Shown here: in pieces, positions 35,710 through 44,851 of the stretch | Layout of the letters: every line of letters starts with the position of its first letter | Numbering within the stretch: the stretch's first letter is position 1 | Origin: Pseudomonas vranovensis DSM 16006 | Lineage (GTDB): Bacteria; Pseudomonadota; Gammaproteobacteria; Pseudomonadales; Pseudomonadaceae | Assembly (NCBI RefSeq): GCF_000425805.1 | Contig: NZ_AUED01000003.1 | Coordinates: 248,001 to 312,000 of the forward strand | Length of the DNA stretch: 64,000 nt | Direction of reading: 5' to 3' | Notes under the pieces: generated by a model | What the model saw: the letters and a program-made list of their open reading frames with translations, nothing else | Database searches by the model: none | Told to the model about the DNA's origin: nothing | Position numbers and translations under genes: made by a program

Positions 35710-36516
35710 TTATTTGCCGCTGCCGGCAACGCTTTCGCCGCCGCGGGTCAGGTAATAGGCGCCCAGAATGGGCAGCATGGTCACCAGCATCACCAGCATG
35801 GCCACCACATTGGTCACCGGCACATCCCGTGGGCGGCTGAGCTGGTTGAGCAACCAGATCGGCAAGGTTCGTTCGTGGCCGGCGGTGAAGGTGGTGACAA
35901 TGATTTCATCGAACGACAGGGCAAAGGCCAGCATGCCACCCGCCAGCAGGGCCGAACCGAGGTTGGGCAGGATGATGTAGCGAAAGGTCTGCCAGCCGTC
36001 GGCACCGAGGTCCATCGACGCTTCGATCAAGTTCTGGGAGGTACGGCGCAGGCGGGCGATGACGTTGTTGTAGACGATCACCACGCAGAAGGTGGCGTGG
36101 CCGACCACGATGGTGAAGATGCCAGGCTCGACTCCCAGGGTCTTGAAGGCCGATAGCAGGGCGATACCGGTGATGATGCCGGGCAGGGCGATGGGCAGGA
36201 TCAGCATCAGCGAGATGCTTTCCTTGCCGAAGAAGTTGCGCCGGTACAAGGCAGCCGAGGCCAGGGTGCCGAGCACCAGGGCGATCAGCGTGGCCAGGCA
36301 GGCCACTTGCAGCGACAGTTTGATCGACTCCAGCACATCGGGCCGGGAGAACGCCACGCCGAACCACTTCAAGGTGAAGCCCTGGGGCGGGAAGCTGAAG
36401 GCGGCATCTTCGGTGTTGAAGGCATAGAGGAAGATGATCAGGATCGGGAAGTGCAGGAACACCAGCCCGCCCCAGGCCGCCAGGCGCAGCCCCATTGACG
36501 CGCGTTCAGAGTGCAT
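35710..36516 (-). CDS. Polyamine ABC transporter permease (PotC/YdcV type)
   Basis: A 268-residue inner-membrane permease with about six helices and the binding-protein-dependent transport EAA loop ([29 protein letters not shown]), which contacts the ATPase. MHSERASMG was chosen; it overlaps the end of the previous permease gene by 11 bases, consistent with coupled translation. An ATG seven codons later is a fallback. It should pair with the adjacent permease to form the membrane channel for putrescine or spermidine-like substrates. Confidence 0.9.
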   Translation of the reverse strand: MHSERASMGLRLAAWGGLVFLHFPILIIFLYAFNTEDAAFSFPPQGFTLKWFGVAFSRPDVLESIKLSLQVACLATLIALVLGTLASAALYRRNFFGKESISLMLILPIALPGIITGIALLSAFKTLGVEPGIFTIVVGHATFCVVIVYNNVIARLRRTSQNLIEASMDLGADGWQTFRYIILPNLGSALLAGGMLAFALSFDEIIVTTFTAGHERTLPIWLLNQLSRPRDVPVTNVVAMLVMLVTMLPILGAYYLTRGGESVAGSGK

Positions 36517-37444
36517 CGAAGGCCCCCAGGCGTTTGACGATGGACAGGTAGATGGCAATCAGCACGATCGGTACCAGGGTGAACGCGGCGGCCATCGGCA
36601 TGTTGCCGATGGCGCCTTGCTGGGCGTAGACCATGCTGCCGATGAAGTAACCGGGGGGGCCGACCAGCTGCGGCACGATGAAATCGCCCAGGGTCAGGGA
36701 GAAGGTGAAGATGGAGCCCGCGGCAATTCCCGGCACCGACAGCGGCAGGATCACCTGCACGAAGGTTTGCCGTGGCTTGGCGCCCAGGTCCGCCGAGGCT
36801 TGCAACAGCGAGGGCGGCAAGCGTTCCAGGGAGGCCTGGATCGGCAGGATCATGAATGGCAGCCAGATGTAGACGAACACCAGGAAGCGCCCCAGGTGCG
36901 AGGTCGACAAGGTGCTGCCGCCCACTCCCGGAATACCGAGGATGAACAACAGCACCGAATCCAGGTGCATGTGCTGGACGAACCACTGGGCCACGCCGCC
37001 CTTGGCCAGTAGCAGTGTCCAGGCATAGGCCTTGACGATGTAGCTGGCCCACATCGGCATCATCACCGCGATATAGAAAAACGCCTTGGTCTTGCCGCTG
37101 GTGTAGCGGGCCATGTAGTAGGCAATGGGGAAGGCCAGGATGGCGCTGGCGATGGACACGGCGATGGCCATGCTCAGGGTGCGCAGGATGATGTCGAAGT
37201 TCGAGGGGTTGAACAGCGCGGCGAAGTTGGCCAGGGTCAGTTCCGGGCTGACCGCCATGGTGAAGTCGTCGAAGGTGTAGAAACCTTGCCACAGCAGGCT
37301 CAGCAGCGAGCCCAGGTAAATCGCGCCGAACCAGATCAGCGGCGGAATCAACAGCAGCGCCAGGTACAGATTGGGGCGCCGGTACAGCAGGTTGGAGAAG
37401 CGCCGCAGTGGCGATGTGGCCTGGGCGCTGGTGTCCAGGCTCAT
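36506..37444 (-). CDS. Polyamine ABC transporter permease (PotB/YdcU type)
   Basis: A 312-residue permease with an N-terminal cytoplasmic stretch and six helices ([23 protein letters not shown] is the first). The EAA loop is [33 protein letters not shown]. Its ATG begins one base after the ATPase stop (TGAcATG), showing tight coupling in the operon. Confidence 0.9.
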   Translation of the reverse strand: MSLDTSAQATSPLRRFSNLLYRRPNLYLALLLIPPLIWFGAIYLGSLLSLLWQGFYTFDDFTMAVSPELTLANFAALFNPSNFDIILRTLSMAIAVSIASAILAFPIAYYMARYTSGKTKAFFYIAVMMPMWASYIVKAYAWTLLLAKGGVAQWFVQHMHLDSVLLFILGIPGVGGSTLSTSHLGRFLVFVYIWLPFMILPIQASLERLPPSLLQASADLGAKPRQTFVQVILPLSVPGIAAGSIFTFSLTLGDFIVPQLVGPPGYFIGSMVYAQQGAIGNMPMAAAFTLVPIVLIAIYLSIVKRLGAFDAL

Positions 37445-37445
37445 G

Positions 37446-38486
37446 TCACGGCCCCTCCTGCAGCACGGTTTCCTGCAGTGCTGTCATGGCCTGGCGCGCC
37501 CAGCTGGCCTTCAGTTGCTGGCCGGTCTGCCAGGGAGCGGTCTGCGCCTGCCATTGGTTATTGGCCTGGCTGACGCAAAGCAATTGGCCGCTGTCCAGTT
37601 TCAGTTCGTAGCGGGTGGCACTGCCCTGGTACTGGATGTCGTGCAGCAGGCCACTGACCTGGATGTCATCGCTGGTCGCAGGTTGTTCGCCCAGGCGTAT
37701 GTGTTCGGGGCGAATCGAGAAAGGCTGCGGGCTACCGCTCAACTGCACGGCCAGCTCGCCGCGCAGCACGTTGGAGGTGCCGACGAATTCGGCGACGAAG
37801 GTGGTGGCCGGCTTCATGTAGAGGTTGCGCGGCGTATCGACCTGCTCGATGCGGCCACGGTTGAACACGGCAACCCGGTCGGACATCGACAAGGCTTCGG
37901 TCTGGTCGTGGGTGACGAAGATGAAGGTAATGCCGAGCTGGCGCTGCAGTTTTTTCAACTCGCCCTGCATCTGTTCGCGCAATTTCAAATCGAGGGCACC
38001 GAGAGGTTCGTCGAGCAGCAATACCCGTGGGCGATTGACCAGCGCCCGGGCCAGGGCCACACGCTGGCGCTGGCCGCCGGACAACTGCACCGGCTTGCGC
38101 TGGCCGTAGCCATCCAGGGCGACCATGGCCAGGGCCTCCTCGGCGCGGGCCAAGCGCTCCTGCTTGGCGACGCCCTTGACCTTCAGGCCATAGGCGACGT
38201 TGTCGCGCACGTTCATGTGCGGGAACAGGGCGTAATCCTGGAACACCGTATTGACGTCGCGCTGATAGGGCGGCAGGCCGGCGGCCTCGGCGCCGTGAAT
38301 GCGAATGGAGCCTGCGCTGGGCTGCTCGAAGCCTGCGATCAGGCGCAGGCAGGTGGTCTTGCCTGAGCCTGAGGGGCCGAGCATCGAGAAGAACTCGCCG
38401 TCTTCTATGTCGATGGATACCCGGTCAACGGCCTTCACCTCGCCGAAGTGGCGTGATACCTCGGTGAACTGGACTGCAAGGGTCAT
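37446..38486 (-). CDS. Polyamine ABC transporter ATP-binding protein (PotA/YdcT type)
   Basis: A 346-residue ATPase. Walker A is GPSGSGKTT (37-45), the Q-loop is NTVFQDYALFPHM, the signature motif is LSGGQRQRVALARAL and Walker B is VLLLDEPLGALD, followed by a switch histidine in FIFVTHDQTEAL. The C-terminal 100 residues form a TOBE-like regulatory domain (FSIRPEHIRLGE). MTLAVQFTEV was taken as start because the fold begins there. It energises the two permeases downstream. Confidence 0.93.
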   Translation of the reverse strand: MTLAVQFTEVSRHFGEVKAVDRVSIDIEDGEFFSMLGPSGSGKTTCLRLIAGFEQPSAGSIRIHGAEAAGLPPYQRDVNTVFQDYALFPHMNVRDNVAYGLKVKGVAKQERLARAEEALAMVALDGYGQRKPVQLSGGQRQRVALARALVNRPRVLLLDEPLGALDLKLREQMQGELKKLQRQLGITFIFVTHDQTEALSMSDRVAVFNRGRIEQVDTPRNLYMKPATTFVAEFVGTSNVLRGELAVQLSGSPQPFSIRPEHIRLGEQPATSDDIQVSGLLHDIQYQGSATRYELKLDSGQLLCVSQANNQWQAQTAPWQTGQQLKASWARQAMTALQETVLQEGP

Positions 38487-38512
38487 AGCGTGCTCCGAAA
38501 AGTTGCGCGTTT

Positions 38513-38543
38513 TCGCGGGGCGATGTCTCGACTTGCCCGGCGA
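38513..38543. repeat. REP-like palindrome between the binding-protein and ATPase genes
   Basis: TCGCGGGGC (38513-38521) pairs with GCCCGGCGA (38535-38543), with one mismatch, around GATGTCTCGACTT. The same loop sequence GTCTCGACTTGCCC occurs in the REP doublet at 14.1 kb. Between the first two genes of the ABC operon it could protect the upstream binding-protein mRNA and let it be expressed above the rest. Confidence 0.65.
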
Positions 38544-38550
38544 TAGGGGC

Positions 38551-39702
38551 TTAACGGCCACCCATGATCGCAATGTAGTCCTGGGTCCAGCGACTATAGG
38601 GCACGAACTTGCCACCCTCGGCCTGTGGTGTCTTCCAGAAGGCGATCTTGTCGAAGTTGTCAAAACCATTGGTCTTGCAGCCCTCTGCCCCCAGCAACTC
38701 ACTGCCGGTACACGCTGCCGGTACCGCTGGCAGCGAGCCGAACCAGGCAGCCACATCGCCCTGGACCTTGGGTTGCAGCGACCAGTCCATCCACTTGTAG
38801 GCGCAATTGGGGTGTTTGGCATCGGCATGCAGCATGGTGGTGTCGGCCCAGCCGGTGGCGCCTTCCTTGGGAATGGTCGAACTCACCGGCTGCTTGTCGG
38901 CCTTGAGGGTATTGACCATGTAGCCCCAGGAGCTGGTGGCCACCACCCCTTCGTTCTTCACGTCGCTCATCTGGACCGTCGCATCGTGCCAATAGCGGTG
39001 GACCAGCGGTTGCTGCTGACGCAACAGGTCAAGCACCGCCTTGTACTGGGTCTCGTTGAGTTCGTAGGGGTTCTGGATGCCCAGCTCGGGCTTGGCCGAT
39101 TTCAGGTAGAGCGCCGCATCGGCAATGTAGATCGGGCCGTCATAGGCCTGTACGCGGCCCTTGTTCGGCTTGCCGTCGGGCAGGTTCTGCGGCTCGAACA
39201 CCACGCCCCAACTGGTGGGTGCTTCCTTGAAGACGTTGGTGTTGTAGAGCAGTACGTTGGGGCCCCACTGGTACGGGGTGCCATAGGCCTGCTTGTTCAC
39301 CACGTACCAGGCCCCGTTGGCCAGGCGTGGGTCGAGGTTCTTCCAATTGGGAATCAGGGCCGTGTTGATCGGTTGTACCCGCTTGCCGGCGATCAGACGC
39401 AGCGAGGCGTCGCCTGATGCAGTCACCAGGTCGTAGCCACCCTTGGTCATCAGGCTGACCATTTCGTCCGAAGTGGCGGCAGTCTTGACGCTGACCTTGC
39501 AGCCGGTGTCCTTCTCGAAGCCGCTGACCCAGTCATAGGCCTTGTCGCTTTCACCGCGCTCGATGTAGCCGGGCCAGGCGACGATATCCAACTGGCCTTC
39601 GCCGGCCCCCACGGCTTTGAGCAGTTCTGCAGCCTGCACGCTGGCGCTCGCCAGCAGGGCGGTGCCCAAGGCACAGAATGTGGCGGTCTTGTTCACGAAC
39701 AT
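38551..39702 (-). CDS. Polyamine ABC transporter substrate-binding protein (YdcS/PotD-like)
   Basis: A 383-residue periplasmic binding protein with signal peptide MFVNKTATFCALGTALLASASVQA. The mature protein opens GEGQLDIVAWPGYIERGESDKAYDWVSGFEKDTGCKV, a class used for putrescine, spermidine and related cations. First gene of the minus-strand operon: binding protein, ATPase, two permeases, patD, spdH. AGAGGGAACACC precedes the ATG. Specific ligand not determined. Confidence 0.9.
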   Translation of the reverse strand: MFVNKTATFCALGTALLASASVQAAELLKAVGAGEGQLDIVAWPGYIERGESDKAYDWVSGFEKDTGCKVSVKTAATSDEMVSLMTKGGYDLVTASGDASLRLIAGKRVQPINTALIPNWKNLDPRLANGAWYVVNKQAYGTPYQWGPNVLLYNTNVFKEAPTSWGVVFEPQNLPDGKPNKGRVQAYDGPIYIADAALYLKSAKPELGIQNPYELNETQYKAVLDLLRQQQPLVHRYWHDATVQMSDVKNEGVVATSSWGYMVNTLKADKQPVSSTIPKEGATGWADTTMLHADAKHPNCAYKWMDWSLQPKVQGDVAAWFGSLPAVPAACTGSELLGAEGCKTNGFDNFDKIAFWKTPQAEGGKFVPYSRWTQDYIAIMGGR

Positions 39703-39918
39703 GGTGTTCCCTCTTGTTCAAATTATGATCGAGGCAGTCATGGCGGCAGTGACACATCCCCATAAGCGTAGTGCCGATATTCGGGTCCATCCCGGGGGCG
39801 TATCCGGGCATGTCGTTTTTTGACTGCTTCGAGCAACATCTGGAAGCAAATGCATTCAGCTTCGCTTCAGCCAGCGGCAGTACTCTTGGGGTTTCTTTCC
39901 TCCCCATGGAGATGCTCG

Positions 39919-40650
39919 ATGAACACCCGTGGCTTGCTCGATCAGTTGCTCAAATCCGGCCAGGACATGCTGCAGAACCAGTCAGGCAAAACCCCTGCCG
40001 GCAAATCCGGCGCAGCCGGCGGGCTCGGCGACCTGCTGGGCGGTAAAGGTGGCAGCGGTGGCCTGGGCAGCCTGCTGTCAGGCGCCGGCGGTGGCGCACT
40101 GGCTGCCGGCGTAATGGGCTTGCTGATGGGCAACAAGAAAGCCCGCAAGTATGGCGGCAAGGCCCTGACCTATGGTGGCCTGGCGGCACTCGGCGCACTG
40201 GCCTACAAGGCCTATGGCAACTGGCAGGCCAAGCAGGGCGCTACCAGCCAGGTCGAACCGCAAACGCTGGATCGCCTGCCGCCTGCCCAGGTCGAGCAGC
40301 ACAGTCAGGCGATCCTCAAGGCACTGGTGGCCGCCGCCAAGTCCGACGGGCATGTCGACGAGCGCGAGCGGGCACTGATCGAGGGCGAGTTCGTCAAGCT
40401 CTCCAGCGACCAGGAGCTGCAGCACTGGCTGCACGACGAGCTCAACAAACCGCTGGACCCAGCCGATGTGGCTCGTGCTGCCAGAACCCCGGAGATGGCT
40501 GCCGAGATGTACATCGCCAGCGTGATGCTGGTGGATGAGGAACACTTCATGGAGCGCGCCTATCTCGATGAACTGGCTCGCCAGCTCAAGCTTGATCCAG
40601 CGCTTAAAACCGAGCTTGAAAATCAGGTGAAACTGGCCGCCAACCAATGA
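39919..40650 (+). CDS. TerB/DUF533 family protein (YebE-like)
   Basis: A 243-residue protein. Residues 1-90 are rich in glycine and alanine (GGLGDLLGGKGGSGGLGSLL) and contain one hydrophobic segment. The C-terminal part (about 125-243) is a TerB-like helical domain with DGHVDERERALIEGEFVKL. The exact function of DUF533 proteins is unknown. GGAG about eight bases before the ATG supports the start MNTRGLLDQ. It is divergent from the polyamine operon and is followed by a stable hairpin. Confidence 0.85.
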   Translation: MNTRGLLDQLLKSGQDMLQNQSGKTPAGKSGAAGGLGDLLGGKGGSGGLGSLLSGAGGGALAAGVMGLLMGNKKARKYGGKALTYGGLAALGALAYKAYGNWQAKQGATSQVEPQTLDRLPPAQVEQHSQAILKALVAAAKSDGHVDERERALIEGEFVKLSSDQELQHWLHDELNKPLDPADVARAARTPEMAAEMYIASVMLVDEEHFMERAYLDELARQLKLDPALKTELENQVKLAANQ

Positions 40651-40663
40651 TTCCGGGCTAATG

Positions 40664-40685
40664 GCCACCAGGGCGACCTGGTGGC
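40664..40685 (+). terminator. Stable hairpin after the DUF533 gene
   Basis: GCCACCAGG and CCTGGTGGC form nine perfect pairs around a GCGA (GNRA-type) loop 13 bases after the stop. There is no T-run, so it may be a Rho-assisted end or stabiliser. Confidence 0.5.
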
Positions 40686-40779
40686 TGGTACCTGTGCGAA
40701 TGTCGCCCGCAAAACCGCGTAACACCTGGGCTATACTCTGCCCATTTTTCTGCGCGCGTAGAATATTTGAGGGCTGACT

Positions 40780-42402
40780 GTGAAAAACTGGACCTTGCGC
40801 CAACGGATCCTGGCAAGTTTCGCCGTGATAATCGCCATCATGCTGTTGATGGTGGTTGCCGCTTATTCGCGCCTCGAGGCGATCGAGACCGACGAGGAAG
40901 CGGTTCGCACCGACAGCATCCCGGGCGTCTACTACAGCTCGATGATCCGCAGCGCCTGGGTCGACAGTTATGTGTTGACCCAACAGTTGGTGGGGCTCAG
41001 TGGCGACCGCGAGCTCACTGCAGCCGACAAGCTGCAGTACAAGGAATTCGACGATCGCCTAAAACAGCACATGGCCAGCTACCAGGCAACCATCCAGGAC
41101 CCGAGCGACCAGGCCAGCTTCGATGAGTTCGGACGTCTGGAAAGCGCCTATGACAAGTCCATCGACGCAGTGCTGGACGCCTACGCACGCAAGGACTTCG
41201 CCCAAGCCCGCCTGTTGATCGACAATGAGCTGACCCCGGCCTGGATCGCGGGCCGCAAACACTTGAACGGCGTGATCGAGCACAACCGCAAGTCGGCCGA
41301 AATGGCGGCCGAATCCATTGTCAGTGCGGTGATCACCGCCAAGTTCAGCATGATCATTTCCCTCGTCCTGGCGATCATCGCAGCCGCCATCTGCGGCCTT
41401 TTGCTGATGCGCGCCATCACCGCACCGATGCAGCGCATCGTGCATGCCCTGGACAAGCTCAGCAGCGGCGACCTCAGCGTGCGCATGAAGCTGGACCGCA
41501 AGGACGAGTTCGGTGCCGTGGAAACCGGCTTCAACGACATGATGGGCGAACTGACCAACCTGGTTTCCCAGGCCCAGCGTTCCTCGGTGCAGGTCACCAC
41601 CTCGGTGACCGAGATCGCCGCCACTTCCAAGCAGCAGCAGGCCACCGCCACCGAGACCGCCGCCACCACCACGGAAATCGGCGCCACCTCGCGTGAAATT
41701 GCCGCCACTTCCCGGGACCTGGTACGGACCATGACCGAGGTTACCTCGGCCGCCGACCAGGCCTCGATCCTGGCCGGTTCCGGCCAGCAGGGCCTGGCAC
41801 GCATGGAAGAGACCATGCACCAGGTGATGGGCGCAGCCGACCTGGTCAACAACAAGCTGGCGATCCTCAACGAGAAGGCCGGCAACATCAACCAGGTGGT
41901 GGTGACCATCGTCAAGGTTGCCGACCAGACCAACCTGCTGTCGCTCAACGCCGCCATCGAGGCGGAAAAGGCCGGCGAATATGGCCGTGGATTTGCCGTG
42001 GTCGCGACCGAAGTGCGCCGCCTGGCCGACCAGACCGCCGTGGCCACCTACGACATCGAACAAATGGTCCGCGAGATCCAGTCGGCGGTTTCCGCCGGGG
42101 TCATGGGCATGGACAAGTTCTCCGAAGAAGTGCGCCGCGGCATGTTCGAAGTGCAGCAGGTGGGCGAACAACTGACCCAGATCATCCATCAGGTCCAGGC
42201 CCTGGCACCCCGCGTGCTGATGGTCAACGAAGGCATGCAGGCCCAGGCCACCGGTGCCGAGCAGATCAATCACGCCCTGGTACAACTGGGTGATGCCAGT
42301 AGCCAGACCGTGGAGTCGCTGCGTCAGGCCAGCTTTGCCATCGACGAGCTGAGCCAGGTGGCGACCGGGCTGCGTGGCGGCGTTTCGCGGTTCAAAGTCT
42401 GA
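40780..42402 (+). CDS. wspA: Methyl-accepting chemoreceptor WspA
   Basis: The 540-residue surface-sensing receptor of the Wsp system. Helix 1 is about residues 10-30; a periplasmic four-helix-bundle domain (30-187) follows, then helix 2 (190-212) and a HAMP domain. The cytoplasmic signalling hairpin contains the conserved tip ([19 protein letters not shown]). The C-terminus ends FKV, without the NWETF tether used by chemotaxis receptors. The start is GTG at 40780 after GAGGG; no ATG is near. It should pass surface-contact signals to WspE through WspB and WspD. Confidence 0.95.
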   Translation: MKNWTLRQRILASFAVIIAIMLLMVVAAYSRLEAIETDEEAVRTDSIPGVYYSSMIRSAWVDSYVLTQQLVGLSGDRELTAADKLQYKEFDDRLKQHMASYQATIQDPSDQASFDEFGRLESAYDKSIDAVLDAYARKDFAQARLLIDNELTPAWIAGRKHLNGVIEHNRKSAEMAAESIVSAVITAKFSMIISLVLAIIAAAICGLLLMRAITAPMQRIVHALDKLSSGDLSVRMKLDRKDEFGAVETGFNDMMGELTNLVSQAQRSSVQVTTSVTEIAATSKQQQATATETAATTTEIGATSREIAATSRDLVRTMTEVTSAADQASILAGSGQQGLARMEETMHQVMGAADLVNNKLAILNEKAGNINQVVVTIVKVADQTNLLSLNAAIEAEKAGEYGRGFAVVATEVRRLADQTAVATYDIEQMVREIQSAVSAGVMGMDKFSEEVRRGMFEVQQVGEQLTQIIHQVQALAPRVLMVNEGMQAQATGAEQINHALVQLGDASSQTVESLRQASFAIDELSQVATGLRGGVSRFKV

Positions 42403-42408
42403 CCGCCG

Positions 42409-42945
42409 ATGGACGACCTTAACGTTCACCGCCGCCAGGATGCGGCCAGCAACGCAACGCTGCACCTGTTGTTCCGGGTCGGCGACCAGCGTTTTGCCAT
42501 CGATGCCCATGAAGTCGCCGAAGTGTTGCCACGCTTGCCGCTCAAGCCGATCGCCCAGACACCTGCCTGGGTGGCCGGGGTGTTGACCCATCGTGGCGCA
42601 GTGGTGCCGGTGATTGATGTAGGTGCCTTGAGTTTCGGCCAGCCGGCCCCGGTGCGTACCAGTACCCGCCTGGTGCTGGTGCACTACCGGGTCGACCCGC
42701 AGCGCCCGGAGTTACTGCTGGGGTTGATTCTGGAACAGGCCACCGACACGTTGCGTTGTCGCACCGAGGAGTTCCAGCCCTATGGGCTGGACAATCATCA
42801 GGCGCCTTATCTGGGGCCGGTGCGCGAGGATGCCCGGGGGCTGGTGCAGCGCATCAGTGTCCAGGACCTGCTCAACGACGAGGTGCGTGCGTTGCTGTTT
42901 CCGTTGCCCGACTCCCAGGCCCCTGACGCGTGGGAGCCTCGATGA
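42409..42945 (+). CDS. wspB: CheW-like coupling protein WspB
   Basis: A 178-residue CheW-fold scaffold linking WspA to WspE. It has LFRVGDQRFAIDAHEVAEVLPRLPL and PAWVAGVLTHRGAVVPVIDVGAL, the CheW pattern. It begins six bases after wspA stops, and its TGA overlaps the wspC ATG, so translation is coupled. It differs in sequence and length from the second CheW, WspD. Confidence 0.93.
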   Translation: MDDLNVHRRQDAASNATLHLLFRVGDQRFAIDAHEVAEVLPRLPLKPIAQTPAWVAGVLTHRGAVVPVIDVGALSFGQPAPVRTSTRLVLVHYRVDPQRPELLLGLILEQATDTLRCRTEEFQPYGLDNHQAPYLGPVREDARGLVQRISVQDLLNDEVRALLFPLPDSQAPDAWEPR

Positions 42946-44192
42946 GCAGCGAGCAGCGCTTCTTCCGTTTCCTGCAGGACCGTATCGGCCTGGATGTCGC
43001 CTCGGTTGGCGCACCAATGATCGAGCGTGCCTTGCGCCAGCGCTGCACGGCGCTCAATGCCCGTGACCTGGATGATTACTGGCTGCAGTTGCAGCAATCG
43101 CGGGACGAGCAGCAGGCATTGATCGAGGCGGTGATCGTTCCGGAAACCTGGTTTTTCCGCTACCCGGAATCGTTCACCGCACTGGCAGGCCTCGCCAGCA
43201 AACGCCTGGCGGAGTTGGCTGGAACGCGCCCGTTGCGCATTCTCAGTCTGCCATGCTCCACGGGCGAGGAGCCTTACTCCATTGCCATGGCCCTGCTCGA
43301 TGCGGGAATCCCCGGGCAGGCCTTTCAGGTCGACGGGATAGACATCAGTCCCAACTCGATCGCCCGTGCCGAGCACGCCCTGTATGGGCGCAACTCGTTT
43401 CGCGGCTCGCACCTGGATTTCCGCCAGCGGCATTTCGATGAGTCCGGCGACGGCCAACGCCTGCACGAACGGGTTCGCCGGCAGGTCAATCTGCAAGTGG
43501 GCAATGTGCTCGATCCTGCGTTGAAGTCCCGTGAAGGCGCCTACGATTTTGTCTTCTGCCGCAACCTGCTGATCTATTTCGACGTGCCCACCCAGCAGCG
43601 GGTGTTCGAGGTGCTCAAGGGCCTGGTCCATGAGCATGGTGTGCTGTTCATCGGCCCGGCCGAGGGCAGTCTGCTGGCGCGCATGGGTATGCGGCCGCTG
43701 GGGATCGCCCAGTCGTTCGCCTACGTTCGCCAAGCGCCCGTCGAGCCGCTGGTCGTCAGCAAGCCGGTTGTTGCGCCGCCGGCTGTCAGCCTTTCCCGGC
43801 CGTTGCCGCCACCTGTGCGCAGGGCCACCAGCGCCCCAGCGAAACCGCTTTCCCGTCCTGCGCCTGTCGATACGGGCGCCGATCTGTTGGTAGAAATCGC
43901 CCGGTTGGCCAACGCCGGCAGCAGTGCTGAGGCCACCGCAGCCTGCGCACGCTACCTGCAGCTCTATCCGCCCAATGCCCAGGTGTTCTATTGGCTGGGC
44001 CTGCTCAGCGATACCGCCGGTGACAGCGCGCAGGCGTTGAATCATTACCGCAAGGCGTTGTACCTCGATCCACAGCATCATGAGGCGCTGGTGCACCTGG
44101 CCGCGTTATTGGCCTCCCAGGGCGACAGCGCCGGTGCCAGGCGCCTGCAGGAGCGCGCCGCACGCCGGGCCGATCGGGAGTCTGAACAATGA
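42942..44192 (+). CDS. wspC: CheR-type receptor methyltransferase WspC with C-terminal TPR
   Basis: A 416-residue SAM-dependent enzyme methylating WspA glutamates. The CheR fold shows SLPCSTGEEPYSIAMALLDAG (SAM site) and DFVFCRNLLIYFD. A proline-rich linker (about 265-315) leads to TPR helices in residues 320-410 (VFYWLGLLSDTAGDSAQALNHYRKALYLDPQHHEAL). TPRs are usual in WspC and may bind the receptor. The ATG overlaps the wspB stop (ATGA). Confidence 0.95.
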   Translation: MSSEQRFFRFLQDRIGLDVASVGAPMIERALRQRCTALNARDLDDYWLQLQQSRDEQQALIEAVIVPETWFFRYPESFTALAGLASKRLAELAGTRPLRILSLPCSTGEEPYSIAMALLDAGIPGQAFQVDGIDISPNSIARAEHALYGRNSFRGSHLDFRQRHFDESGDGQRLHERVRRQVNLQVGNVLDPALKSREGAYDFVFCRNLLIYFDVPTQQRVFEVLKGLVHEHGVLFIGPAEGSLLARMGMRPLGIAQSFAYVRQAPVEPLVVSKPVVAPPAVSLSRPLPPPVRRATSAPAKPLSRPAPVDTGADLLVEIARLANAGSSAEATAACARYLQLYPPNAQVFYWLGLLSDTAGDSAQALNHYRKALYLDPQHHEALVHLAALLASQGDSAGARRLQERAARRADRESEQ

Positions 44193-44851
44193 TGGGAGAG
44201 CATGATGTGCAGTTGGTTGCCTCCGATGCCGCCGCCATCGACGATTGCTGGAACCGTATCGGCGTGCAGGGCGACAAGAGCTGCCCTTTGCTGGTCGAAC
44301 ATGTCCACTGCCGTAACTGCGCCGTATACGCGACCGCTGCAACCCGGTTGTTGGATCGCTACTCACTCAGCCAGACCGTGCATGAGCAGGTCCATGTGCA
44401 GGAGGAGGGTGTTGGCCGCTCGATGCTTCTGTTTCGTCTGGGCGAGGAGTGGCTGGCGCTGGCCACCCGTTGCCTGGTCGAAGTGGCGCCGCTGCAGCCG
44501 GTGCATTCGTTGCCGCACCAGCGCGCACGCATGCTGCAAGGCGTGGCTAATGTACGCGGCTCCCTGGTGCCGTGTTTGTCGCTGGCAGACCTGCTTGGCC
44601 TGGAGGTGCTCGGCGACGGCGTCACCTCGGCCCGGGTCATGCCACGCATGTTGATCATCGCGGCAGCCGGAGGCTCGGTGGTGGTACGGGTGGATGAAGT
44701 GGATGGAATCCATGGCCTGGACCCGGCGCGGGTGGTGCACGAGCAGGGTGAAGCACGCTTTACCGCAGCGGTCCTGCAATGGCGCGGACGCAGCGTTCGG
44801 GTACTGGACGAAGAACAAGTGCTGTCTGCCGTGAACCGGAGCCTTTCATGA
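44189..44851 (+). CDS. wspD: CheW-like coupling protein WspD
   Basis: A 220-residue second CheW scaffold. The N-terminal region (30-70) has a cysteine cluster (CPLLVEHVHCRNCAVY) not found in classical CheW. The CheW domain covers about 75-215 (MLLFRLGEEWLALATRCLVEV, GVANVRGSLVPCLSLADLLG). It starts inside the wspC stop and overlaps wspE likewise. Confidence 0.93.
   Translation: MMGEHDVQLVASDAAAIDDCWNRIGVQGDKSCPLLVEHVHCRNCAVYATAATRLLDRYSLSQTVHEQVHVQEEGVGRSMLLFRLGEEWLALATRCLVEVAPLQPVHSLPHQRARMLQGVANVRGSLVPCLSLADLLGLEVLGDGVTSARVMPRMLIIAAAGGSVVVRVDEVDGIHGLDPARVVHEQGEARFTAAVLQWRGRSVRVLDEEQVLSAVNRSLS

Noticed and set aside
41059..42684. A 541-codon glycine- and histidine-rich antisense frame over wspA and wspB
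   Set aside because: Its composition mirrors alanine- and threonine-rich sense codons of the receptor; no signal or motif.
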